64,000 nucleotides of DNA from CBDFJH01 sp965198095 (GTDB taxonomy: Bacteria; Latescibacterota; UBA2968; GCA-2709665). Of this stretch, positions 16,802-24,448 are shown one piece after another. Every line of letters begins with the position of its first letter. The stretch's first letter is position 1. The stretch spans positions 2,294,001 to 2,358,000 of the forward strand of contig OZ240239.1 of NCBI GenBank assembly GCA_965198095.1, in the 5' to 3' direction. The position numbers and the translations under genes were made by a program. Under the pieces are notes generated by a model. The model was not told the origin of the DNA, made no database searches, and worked only from the letters and a program-made list of their open reading frames with translations.

Positions 16802-16876
16802 GTGAAAAGCATCAAGAATTCCGTAGTGTTCTTAGTTTAGCCAGCGAACTTCGGCGTCACCGTAGCTCCGCGACAA

Positions 16877-16909
16877 GAAAAACGGCTTACCTCCCATTCG
16901 AGATAAGCC
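16877..16909 (-). terminator. Terminator of tRNA-Ala
   Basis: On the minus strand GGCTTA ... TAAGCC (arms 16904-16909 and 16884-16889) is followed by GTTTTTC. It lies just downstream of the tRNA 3' end. Confidence 0.7.
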
Positions 16910-16920
16910 TTTGTTTTGAA

Positions 16921-16996
16921 TGGTGGAGCTGAGGGGGATCGAACCCCTGACCTCATGAATGCCATTCATGCGCTCTCCCATCTGAGCTACAGCCCC
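16921..16996 (-). tRNA. tRNA-Ala (anticodon GGC)
   Basis: The minus strand starts GGGGCTGTAGCTCAGATGGG and folds as a cloverleaf: acceptor GGGGCTG/CAGCTCC (one G-U), anticodon stem CATGA/TCATG with loop ATGGCAT giving anticodon GGC, T-arm with GGTTCGATCC. The 3' CCA is encoded (16921-16923). It reads alanine GCC/GCU codons. It marks the right edge of the accessory island, as tRNA genes often do, but I found no duplicated tRNA 3' end at the left edge. Confidence 0.96.
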
Positions 16997-17011
16997 ACCC
17001 GTCGGCGTAAA

Positions 17012-17040
17012 GGGTAACCCCAAACCCATGTGGGTGTCAA
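17012..17040 (-). promoter_or_regulatory. Promoter of tRNA-Ala
   Basis: Minus strand TTGACA (17040-17035), 17 bp, then TTACCC (17017-17012); the tRNA 5' end is about 16 bases downstream. Good -35, weak -10. Confidence 0.5.
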
Positions 17041-17053
17041 GGCAAAAGGCCGG

Positions 17054-19051
17054 TTAGGCTTCGCCGATCATCTCCGCAAAGGCGTCCTCCTCCAGGACCC
17101 GGATGCCGAGATTTTCGGCCTTCTGCTTCTTGGCGCCCGGGTTCGCCCCCACGACCACCAGGTCTGTCTTCCCGCTCACGTCGGACGTCGGCTTGCCGCC
17201 GAGCGCCTGGATGAGCTCCTGCGCCTGCTGGCGGCCCCAGCGCGACATCGTTCCCGTCATGACGACGGTCTTGCCGTCCAGCGGCTTCGGACCTTCGTCC
17301 CGGTCCTTTTGGGACGCAAGCGACACGCCCGCCCGGCGAAGCTTTTCGACGACTTCCCACCTCTGTTCGTCGTTCAGAAATTCGTGGACGCTCTGCGCGA
17401 TGCCCGGGCCGATTTCGTGGAGGGCCTCCAGCTCGACCCGGCTCGTCCGTCTCAATCGATCGACCGAGCCGAAGGCGGCCGCGAGGGCCTGCGCGACCGT
17501 GGCGCCGACGTGTCGGATGCCGAGGGCGAAAAGCACGCGGTGAAAGGGCCGCGTCTTGCTGGCCTCAAGCGCGTCCATCAGGTTCCGGGCCGATTTCTGG
17601 GCCATGCGGTCGAGATCGGCAACGGTATCCACGTCCAGGCAATACAGATCGCCGACGTCCCGGATCAGGTCCCGATCGACGAGCTGATTCACCAGGGCGG
17701 CGCCGAGCCCTTCGATGTCCATGGCCGTGCGGGACGCGAAGTGGCGAATACCGGCCTTGATCTGCGCGGGGCATCCGGCGTTGACGCAGCGGATCGCCAC
17801 CTCGACGTCGTCCTTGCGGAGCGGGGCCTCGCAGACCGGGCATTGGTTCGGGAATCGAAAGCGTCGGCTGCCGGAAGGCCGCCTCTCGAGCACCACGCCG
17901 ACGACTTTGGGGATAACGTCACCGCCCTTTTCAAGGGTGACGACGTCTCCTGGCCGTAGATCCTTCCGCCCGAGCTCCTCGTGGTTGTGGAGCGTGGCCC
18001 GGCTCACGGTGGTGCCGCCCAGAAGGACAGGCTCCAGTTCGGCGACGGGCGTGACCGTGCCGGTTCGACCGATCTGCAGACGAATGCGCTTCAGTTGGGT
18101 GACGGCTTGCCTCGCCGGCAGCTTGTACGCGATGGCCCAGCGCGGGCTCTTGGCCGTCGTCCCGAGCCGCTCCTGTTGAGAGAGGCTGTCCAGCTTGACG
18201 ACGATGCCGTCGATCTCGTATTCCAGCCGGTCTCGTCTGCCCTTCCAGGTCTTCCAGAATGCGACGACGTCCTCGAGGCTGGCGCACCGTCTCCACCGGG
18301 TGCCGACCGGCATTCCCATAGACGTCAGACGCTCCAGGGCATCGGCGTGCGATTGGAGATCGAGCTCAGCGGCCCGGAGCGCGTAGGCGCTGAAGCCGAG
18401 GCCGCGACTGGCCACGACTTTCGGATCCTGGAGCTTGAGGGACCCGGCCGCAGCGTTGCGAGGATTTGCAAACAAAGGCGCATCCGCCTTCTCCCGCTCG
18501 CGGTTGATCGCCTGAAACGATGCCTTGGAGAGGTAGACCTCCCCGCGGATTTCGCACGCGCCAACCGGTTCCCTCAGCCGGAGGGGGATGAGCCGGATCG
18601 TGCGTACATTCGTCGTGATGTCTTCCCCCTGGATTCCGTCTCCACGCGTCACGCCCCGGACGAGCAGGCCGTTCTCGTATTTCAGACTGAGGGCGACGCC
18701 GTCGATCTTAAGCTCGGCCACATAGTGAAGGGGCGCGTCCGGTAATTCTCTGCGGACTCGGACCTCGAACTCGCGGAACTCCTCCTCCGAATACGTATTC
18801 TCAAGGCTGAGCATGGGGATATCGTGAACGAGGGTTGAAAAAGACTTGGTGAGATCGGAACCGATGCGTTGAGCCGGTGAATCGGGACGGATGAGGTCTG
18901 GATGCTTCGCTTCGAGTTCGATCAGCTCGCGGAGCAGCCGATCGTAGTCCTGATCCGAGAGGGTGGGAGCGTTCAGGACGTAGTATCGATAGCTGTGCTC
19001 GTTGAGCTCACGGATGAGCCTGTCGATGCGGGTATCTGCGCTCGCGGACAT
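17054..19051 (-). CDS. ligA: NAD-dependent DNA ligase
   Basis: Seals nicks during replication and repair using NAD+. All LigA domains are present in 665 residues: Ia (LSDQDYDRLLRELIELEAKH), adenylation domain with AELKIDGVALSLKYENG (nucleophilic Lys in KIDG, ~residue 113), OB fold, the four-Cys zinc finger (CPVCEAPLR ... CVNAGCPAQI), helix-hairpin-helix repeats (IEGLGAALVNQLVDRDLI, ALGIRHVGATVAQALAAAFG) and a C-terminal BRCT (LDGKTVVMTGTMSRWGRQQA). ATG 19051 gives the usual N-terminus. Confidence 0.97.
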   Translation of the reverse strand: MSASADTRIDRLIRELNEHSYRYYVLNAPTLSDQDYDRLLRELIELEAKHPDLIRPDSPAQRIGSDLTKSFSTLVHDIPMLSLENTYSEEEFREFEVRVRRELPDAPLHYVAELKIDGVALSLKYENGLLVRGVTRGDGIQGEDITTNVRTIRLIPLRLREPVGACEIRGEVYLSKASFQAINREREKADAPLFANPRNAAAGSLKLQDPKVVASRGLGFSAYALRAAELDLQSHADALERLTSMGMPVGTRWRRCASLEDVVAFWKTWKGRRDRLEYEIDGIVVKLDSLSQQERLGTTAKSPRWAIAYKLPARQAVTQLKRIRLQIGRTGTVTPVAELEPVLLGGTTVSRATLHNHEELGRKDLRPGDVVTLEKGGDVIPKVVGVVLERRPSGSRRFRFPNQCPVCEAPLRKDDVEVAIRCVNAGCPAQIKAGIRHFASRTAMDIEGLGAALVNQLVDRDLIRDVGDLYCLDVDTVADLDRMAQKSARNLMDALEASKTRPFHRVLFALGIRHVGATVAQALAAAFGSVDRLRRTSRVELEALHEIGPGIAQSVHEFLNDEQRWEVVEKLRRAGVSLASQKDRDEGPKPLDGKTVVMTGTMSRWGRQQAQELIQALGGKPTSDVSGKTDLVVVGANPGAKKQKAENLGIRVLEEDAFAEMIGEA

Positions 19052-19303
19052 GGTGCCTCAGGAGTGACCCGGGTCACGGAAACGAGGAGGTTCCAGGATC
19101 GGTCCGACCCGCAACGCCTCGGCTTCCGGTGCGCGGATAGACGGAAAGCTCCCGGCCGGGGACCCAAATCGATCGATCTCAGGAGGACGAAGCCCAGCGA
19201 TACGGAGGCCGGTCTTACCGGGACTTCAGTCGGGCGCGTGATTTCAGGTCTGCGGAGGCAGGCGGCTTGAACCCCAAATGCCCGTGTCTGAGAAGCCCAG
19301 GAC

Positions 19304-19648
19304 CTATAGGGGCGGATGGCCCGCAATCGGGCGAGATTGTGGCTGCGGTTCGATCGGTTTGTGGAGTTCCTCTTTGAGCAGCTTGCCCGGCCTGAAATGG
19401 GTCTTTCGACGTGCTGGAACGTAGATGATCTGCCCGGTGCGGGGGTTCCTGGCGGCCGGTTTGGGGCGCGTCTCCTTGACTTGAAAGACCCCGAAGCCTC
19501 GAATCTCGATACGGCAGCCTTCCATGAGGCTCTCGCGCATTGCCTCAAACACGACATCGACCATCTTGGAGGCCAGGTTTTTCTTACATCCGGTCTCTTG
19601 GCTGATCTTCAGCGCCAAGTCCTTCTTAGTCGTGGTCGCCAAAAACAT
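19304..19648 (-). CDS. HU/IHF-family DNA-binding protein
   Basis: Histone-like dimeric DNA-bending protein. The core pattern is clear: TKKDLALKISQETGCKKNLA, VFEAMRESLMEGCRIEIRGF, GVFQVKETRPKPAARNPRTG (DNA-wrapping arm with the tip Pro), then RKTHFRPGKLLKEEL. At 114 aa it is slightly long because of a Pro-rich tail (EPQPQSRPIAGHPPL). ATG 19648 lies only two bases after GGGAGG; a TTG six bases downstream (LATTTKKD) would have better spacing, so the first three residues are uncertain. It has its own near-perfect promoter. Confidence 0.95.
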   Translation of the reverse strand: MFLATTTKKDLALKISQETGCKKNLASKMVDVVFEAMRESLMEGCRIEIRGFGVFQVKETRPKPAARNPRTGQIIYVPARRKTHFRPGKLLKEELHKPIEPQPQSRPIAGHPPL

Positions 19649-19691
19649 ACCCTCCCTGCACGGGAATGCGGCCAGGCAACGATGCGCTTAA

Positions 19692-19720
19692 ATTATAACT
19701 TAATCAACGGGTTGTGTCAA
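19692..19720 (-). promoter_or_regulatory. Consensus sigma-70 promoter of the HU gene
   Basis: Minus strand TTGACA (19720-19715), 17 bp, TATAAT (19697-19692): a perfect match in both boxes with ideal spacing, 40 bases before the HU start. Expected to be very strong. Confidence 0.93.
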
Positions 19721-19943
19721 GTAGGAAACAAGACTCGGACGCAGGACGGGCCTTAAACGCAGGTCTTGTTCCGGGCCATATCCCGTCCCGGACGGAACGT
19801 GACCCGAGCCCGTGGATCGATTCCGTAACGGTGCGACAGGCGTTCTCTCGGCGCGAGCGCGGGATCGATCGAGACCGCGAGAGTGTCCAACTCGCAGCGT
19901 GAGAACGGTGACGCATCCAACGCAAAAAGCCTACCCAGGCCGA

Positions 19944-20792
19944 CTAGAGACGGTCCAAGAAGATGGCGGCCAGTCCGAGGACCATTCCGACCTTCAAAAG
20001 CCGATTCAGCCGGGGAAGCGCCTCCGGACGTGGATCCATCCAGAGACACGCGACCACGTAGGCCAGGAGGGCGTCCATGAGAAGGACTCCGCCCAGGTAA
20101 CGGAGGCCATAAAGACCCAGAAAGAACGGGAACGGAGTGGCCAGGACGACGAGTAGGTAGGTCGAGGTCACGACGATTCGGCTTCGCGCAACGCCCCATC
20201 GGAGGGGGAGTGTGTCTCTGGACCGGAGACCGTCCCCCCTCATATCCTCCAGATCCTTCAAGATTTCACGGCCTGCATGATATAGACCGGCAATCGCGGC
20301 CGGCACGGTGGAAGGAAGGATAGATTGGACGGCCGCGCCGCCGTATAGGAAGGCCAGGCTTCCCAGACCCCCGACAAGCAGGTTTCCGGCCAGTGGGACG
20401 GCCTTGAGCCATCGGTTGTAGAGGACGAGCCCCAGCGCGGCGATCATGAGGATGACTCGACCGGCGGCTGGAAGGGTCAGACCGAGCCCGATTCCGAGTC
20501 CGGTCAGACCCAGGAACATCGCCTTCGCAGGCCAGACGGGCAGCCGGTCCGAAGGCAGGGGCCGTCCCGGTTTGTTCAGGCGATCGGTTTCAATGTCCCA
20601 TAGGTCGTTGAGTGTGTAGCCGCCGGCGGCGACCAGACTGGCCGAGAGCGCGGCCAGGAAGAGCGCGGGCGTTACGGACTGGACGCCGAGCCAGCCCCCC
20701 AACAGCACGGAAGAGAAGACCAGGATACAGTTGTGCGGGCGCATGATTTCCAGCGCGGCCAGGCCCCTGCGAGCGACGGAAGGCTGCCTCAT
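19944..20792 (-). CDS. UbiA-family prenyltransferase (geranylgeranylglycerol-phosphate geranylgeranyltransferase-like)
   Basis: Polytopic membrane enzyme that transfers an isoprenoid chain. The first Asp-rich motif NDLWDIETDRLNKPGRPLPS (~residues 62-81) is canonical, and the second region is GREILKDLEDMRGD (~173-186). Eight or nine hydrophobic helices are visible. The wording (ALEIMRPHNCILVFSSVLLG start, KPGRPLPSDRLP, KDLEDMRGDGLRSRDTLPLR) resembles archaeal DGGGP synthase and its bacterial relatives more than UbiA or MenA, but the acceptor cannot be decided from sequence alone. The start overlaps the helicase stop by four bases (ATGA). Confidence 0.8.
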   Translation of the reverse strand: MRQPSVARRGLAALEIMRPHNCILVFSSVLLGGWLGVQSVTPALFLAALSASLVAAGGYTLNDLWDIETDRLNKPGRPLPSDRLPVWPAKAMFLGLTGLGIGLGLTLPAAGRVILMIAALGLVLYNRWLKAVPLAGNLLVGGLGSLAFLYGGAAVQSILPSTVPAAIAGLYHAGREILKDLEDMRGDGLRSRDTLPLRWGVARSRIVVTSTYLLVVLATPFPFFLGLYGLRYLGGVLLMDALLAYVVACLWMDPRPEALPRLNRLLKVGMVLGLAAIFLDRL

Positions 20793-22486
20793 GAGGCGCC
20801 GGGTCCGTCGAGTATGTCATTGGCGTCTCGAATGGTGTAGTGATATCCCTGTTCGGTAAGAAAAGTCTGCCGCTTTCGGGCGAATTCCTGTTCGCGACTG
20901 TCACGGGTGACGAGCGTATAGAAATACGCAGGGCCGCCATCGCGCTTCGGGCGCAGGATCCGTCCCAGCCGCTGCGCCTCTTCCTGTCGGGAGCCGAACG
21001 TGCCCGAGATCTGGATGGCGACGTTCGCATCCGGCAGATCGACGGCGAAATTGGCGACCTTTGAGACGAGGAGGACGCCGATTTCCCCACGCCGAAACCG
21101 CCCGTAGAGGCGGTCGCGTTCCCCCGCCGGCGTCTTGCCCGTGATGATCGGGACATTCATCTGTCGAACCAGGTTCTCCAGTTGGTCCAGGTAATGTCCG
21201 ATCACGAGCACGCGGTCCCCTCCGTGTTTCTCGATCAGGTTTGCGACCAGTGCATCCTTGTCCGGATTCTCCGATGCGATCCTGAACTTGCCCCGTCTCC
21301 CGGCGACGGCGTACTTCAGGCGGAGTTCCTGAGATAGGGGAATTCGGATCTCGCAGCATTCGGCCACGGCGATCCAACCCTGCCTCTCGAGCACTCGCCA
21401 CGGGACGTCGTAGCACTTCGGGCCGATGAGGCTGAAGACATCCGTTTCAAGGCCGTCTTCCCGCACGAGTGTGGCGGTGAGGCCCAATCGCCTACGGGCC
21501 TGTAACTCGGCCGTGAACCGGAAGACGGGCGCCGGCAGGAGATGCACCTCGTCATAGAGGATGAGTCCCCAGTTCCCCTGGTTGAAGATGCTGAAATGTG
21601 GAAAACCCTCACCCTTCTTTTTGCGGTAGGTGAGAATATGGTAGGTTGCGGTCGTAACGGGCCTGATTTCTTTCTTCTCGCCCGAGTATTCCCCGATCTG
21701 ATCTTCCGTGAGGTCCGTTTTGTCGAGGAGCTCCTTCTTCCACTGACGAGATGCAGTAATGTTGGCGGTCAAGATCAGGGTCTGACACTGCAGACGCTCG
21801 ATTGCCGCGATTCCGACGATCGTCTTTCCCGCGCCGCAGGGGAGGACGACGACTCCGCTTCCGCCTTCGGGGCTTCCTTCAGAATAGAAGATGTCCGCGG
21901 CCTCCTTTTGGTAGGCCCTGAGCTGAAAGGCCTCACCTGTTCGTAAGGCGCTCCTGCATTGGAGCTTCAGACTCGCTCCGGGCAGATATCCGGCCAAGTC
22001 CTTTACCGGAAAGCCGATCCGTGTTAGAACTTGCTTTAGATGACCCCGGTAGAGCGGATCGATCTTCACCCGCCTGTCGTCGATGAAGTCTCGCAGATAG
22101 GGCTCGACCCTTTTGTGCGCTTGGATTTCCATCATCAAGAGCGGATCGTCAACAGAGAGGATCAAGATGTCTTCGGACCGATCGATCTGAATGCGCCCAT
22201 ACCGGGCGATGACCTCCGGAATCTCGACGCGGACATTTCGAGGAATATCGTACTTGCCGTACTCGTTCAGGACTTCCAGGACATCGTCCGCAGACAGGCC
22301 GGCGGACGCCGCGTTCCAGAGCGAGAGCGGGTTGATCCTGTAGGTGTGTATGTGTTCGGGGCTCTTTTCCAGTTCGGCAAACCGGACAAGCCGGTCTCTC
22401 GCCTCTTCGTAACGGGAACTGGCGACTTCGACCAGCACTGTGAGGTCGCTTTGGACGATGAGCGGATTGTCCTGCCTGAAAACCAT
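20789..22486 (-). CDS. XPB/Rad25-like superfamily 2 DNA helicase
   Basis: Bacterial XPB-type 3'-5' helicase, probably in DNA repair. The N-terminal damage-recognition-like region (residues ~1-200) precedes QLRAYQKEAADIFY, VVVLPCGAGKTIVGIAAIER (Walker A), LILYDEVHLLPAP (DEVH), LGLTATLVREDGLETDVF (motif III plus the XPB RED motif), VLVIGHYLDQLENLVRQM and QEEAQRLGRILRPKRDG (motif VI). About 565 aa, typical of the family. The frame is open to an ATG at 22570, but ATG 22486 (MVFRQDNPLIVQSDLTVLVE) matches the usual N-terminus; neither has a clear ribosome-binding site. The UbiA-like gene follows with a 4-bp overlap. Confidence 0.92.
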   Translation of the reverse strand: MVFRQDNPLIVQSDLTVLVEVASSRYEEARDRLVRFAELEKSPEHIHTYRINPLSLWNAASAGLSADDVLEVLNEYGKYDIPRNVRVEIPEVIARYGRIQIDRSEDILILSVDDPLLMMEIQAHKRVEPYLRDFIDDRRVKIDPLYRGHLKQVLTRIGFPVKDLAGYLPGASLKLQCRSALRTGEAFQLRAYQKEAADIFYSEGSPEGGSGVVVLPCGAGKTIVGIAAIERLQCQTLILTANITASRQWKKELLDKTDLTEDQIGEYSGEKKEIRPVTTATYHILTYRKKKGEGFPHFSIFNQGNWGLILYDEVHLLPAPVFRFTAELQARRRLGLTATLVREDGLETDVFSLIGPKCYDVPWRVLERQGWIAVAECCEIRIPLSQELRLKYAVAGRRGKFRIASENPDKDALVANLIEKHGGDRVLVIGHYLDQLENLVRQMNVPIITGKTPAGERDRLYGRFRRGEIGVLLVSKVANFAVDLPDANVAIQISGTFGSRQEEAQRLGRILRPKRDGGPAYFYTLVTRDSREQEFARKRQTFLTEQGYHYTIRDANDILDGPGAS

Positions 22487-22693
22487 TCGCGTCGGGTATG
22501 AGAGGTTTGAAGCGGGGATGGAAGGAAGAGGCTTGCGGGATCGCTCAGGCGACCCCGGAGGACTGCACATCTATCCCTTAGGCATCCTAGTGATTTTGAC
22601 TCGCGGCCCTGGCAATATGACGTTGGAGTATAGCGAAATAAAAGAGATTTGTCAATTGGGTTCACGGAGATTCCACCTGACTGAAATAAGAAG

Positions 22694-22722
22694 TTGACTT
22701 TGGGTGGAAACTTGTCTTAACT
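22694..22722 (+). promoter_or_regulatory. Possible promoter for the zinc-ribbon gene
   Basis: TTGACT (22694-22699), 17 bp, TTAACT (22717-22722), about 110 bases before the start codon, in an AT-rich gap between divergent genes. Moderate match only. Confidence 0.4.
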
Positions 22723-22832
22723 TAGTAAGGCTGAAAAGGTTACGCCATTCTACAAAGGGCGATGTCTTGAGGATGTGACACACTCGAATGTCGGACGGCG
22801 CGAGGGTGTCGAATAGCGGATGGGAGGACGGA

Positions 22833-23024
22833 ATGGAATCGCAGTTTGTCTCCTGCCTCAAGTGTTCGGACGGGACCCTGCTCCCGCTTTCCGATTATGG
22901 TCGAGAGGGGGCCTCGATTCGGTACAAGGCCTGGGTCTGCAGCAATCCGGAGTGTGGATTCAATCTCCGAATCGACAACGGCGAGATCAGTGTGGGGAGA
23001 AACATCTCCCAATCTTACAAATAG
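22833..23024 (+). CDS. Small zinc-ribbon protein (63 aa), function unknown
   Basis: MESQFVSCLKCSDGTLLPLS starts the likely protein. CLKC and CSNPEC make a four-Cys zinc-ribbon pattern (C-x2-C ... C-x4-C) with a hydrophobic core (IRYKAWVC, FNLRIDNGEI). An ideal GGGAGGACGGA precedes ATG 22833; a longer frame from 22788 is possible but lacks such a site. Not recognised as a named family. Confidence 0.65.
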   Translation: MESQFVSCLKCSDGTLLPLSDYGREGASIRYKAWVCSNPECGFNLRIDNGEISVGRNISQSYK

Positions 23025-23344
23025 TGCGCGTGGCGCTTGCGACCGAACGCCGGCAATGGATTTCGAAGATGATGGCAGAGATGCGGGTCGACTCTGCGAA
23101 ATCAATGACCCTGAGGCTGAACCCGGTTGGTTTTTGGCCGTGATGCCGCAGTCGGCGTTTCCGCGCGGCGACTTCCGTCTCGTTTGTATGACGGAATCTC
23201 GCACGCCGTCTTGAATCTGCTCTGAGTCGAGAGATCAGAACCCCACCTGTCTTCACGCTCCTTCCTAACCATTTGAGCCGTTTCAAGCGGTTTTTCCCGG
23301 GGACCGGCAGAGGGGGTGTCTCAGGAAGTGGATCGGGTTCAGCG
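23025..23344. other. Intergenic stretch without recognisable gene
   Basis: About 320 bases between the zinc-ribbon gene and tsaD. Short overlapping frames on both strands lack family similarity and ribosome-binding sites. A weak hairpin before a T-run (CCGTTTCAAGCGGTTTTT, ~23278-23295) might end upstream transcripts. Confidence 0.5.
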
Positions 23345-24448
23345 ATGAAATGGCAAACGTGCGGCATTGAGGAGTGGGGCTGGCGTGATCCTGTCCTCGG
23401 GATCGAGACATCGTGTGATGAAACGGCTGCAGCCGTCGTGGCCCGCGGACGAATCCTCTCGAATGTGGTCTTTTCCCAGACGGAGCACGGCCGATTTGGT
23501 GGAGTGGTGCCGGAGCTGGCCTCGCGCAACCACATCCGCAAAGTCATTCCTACGATCTTGAGCGCCTTTGAAGGGGCCGACCTTTCCCTGGAAGGGTTGA
23601 GTGGGATTGCCGTCACGCAGGGTCCGGGCTTGGCGGGCTGTCTCCTCGTCGGGATATCGGTCGCGAAGGGCATGGCCCTGGCCTCGCGGCGTCCGCTCGT
23701 CGGCATCCACCACATCGAGGGCCATCTGATTGCCGGCGCCCTGGAGCACCCGGACTTGAAGCCCCCATTTCTGGCCTTGGTGGCTTCGGGCGGTCACACC
23801 GAGCTCATCCACGTGATCGCGTGGGGAGACTACCGGGTCGTGGGAAAGACCCGGGACGACGCCGCCGGAGAGGCCTTTGACAAGGTCGCGAAGCTGTTGG
23901 GACTGCTGGAAGAAGGGAAGGTGACGATGGGGGGGCCTCCGATCGCCGCTCTGGCGGCATCCGGAGACCCCGCCGCGTTCGATTTTCCCAGGGGTCTTCG
24001 TGATGGAGATGGGTTCGACTTCAGTTTCAGCGGTTTGAAGACAGCCGTTCTGTATCATCTGAGAAGTCGGTCCGAGGCCCAGAATGACAGAGAGAGCGCC
24101 GACGTAGCGGCCAGCTTTCAGGCCGCCGTGGTCGACGTGCTTGTCCAGAAGACCCTGCGAGGGGCGAGGCGCCTGGGGGTCGCGCACGTCGTGCTCACCG
24201 GAGGCGTCGCGGCAAACGTGCTGCTGCGAGAGGAGTTGACGCGCTCTGCCGCTGAGCAGGACGTTCGGGTCACGACGCCGTCCCCCCATCTCTGCACGGA
24301 CAACGCTGCGATGATTGCTGCGGCAGGCGCGTTTCGACTCGCTTGCGGGGAGCGCTCCGGATTGGAGCTCGACGCCGATCCCAGGCTCGCGCTGCCGGGA
24401 GACGGGTTGAGCGAGATTGGCGTCGAGCAGGTGCGGGATGCGCTTTGA
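23345..24448 (+). CDS. tsaD: tRNA N6-adenosine threonylcarbamoyltransferase TsaD
   Basis: Transfers threonylcarbamoyl to A37 of ANN-decoding tRNAs together with TsaB/TsaE. The ASKHA fold is evident: VLGIETSCDETAAAVV (phosphate loop), GGVVPELASRNHIRKV, ITQGPGLAGCLLVG-type loop (AVTQGPGLAGCLLVGISVAK), metal motif HHIEGH (~residues 122-127), LVASGGHTELI and VLTGGVAANVLLREEL. Length 367 aa instead of ~340, with a slightly long N-terminus (MKWQTCGIEEWGWRDP). Confidence 0.97.
   Translation: MKWQTCGIEEWGWRDPVLGIETSCDETAAAVVARGRILSNVVFSQTEHGRFGGVVPELASRNHIRKVIPTILSAFEGADLSLEGLSGIAVTQGPGLAGCLLVGISVAKGMALASRRPLVGIHHIEGHLIAGALEHPDLKPPFLALVASGGHTELIHVIAWGDYRVVGKTRDDAAGEAFDKVAKLLGLLEEGKVTMGGPPIAALAASGDPAAFDFPRGLRDGDGFDFSFSGLKTAVLYHLRSRSEAQNDRESADVAASFQAAVVDVLVQKTLRGARRLGVAHVVLTGGVAANVLLREELTRSAAEQDVRVTTPSPHLCTDNAAMIAAAGAFRLACGERSGLELDADPRLALPGDGLSEIGVEQVRDAL

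Noticed and set aside
19303..19329. Another GTAGGGGC-type REP palindrome at the end of the HU gene
   Set aside because: Only the left motif (TATAGGGGCGG) is similar; the inverse arm is missing.
20840..21946. Plus-strand open frames opposite the XPB helicase gene
   Set aside because: They are antisense shadows of a well-supported helicase frame; no family similarity or ribosome-binding sites.
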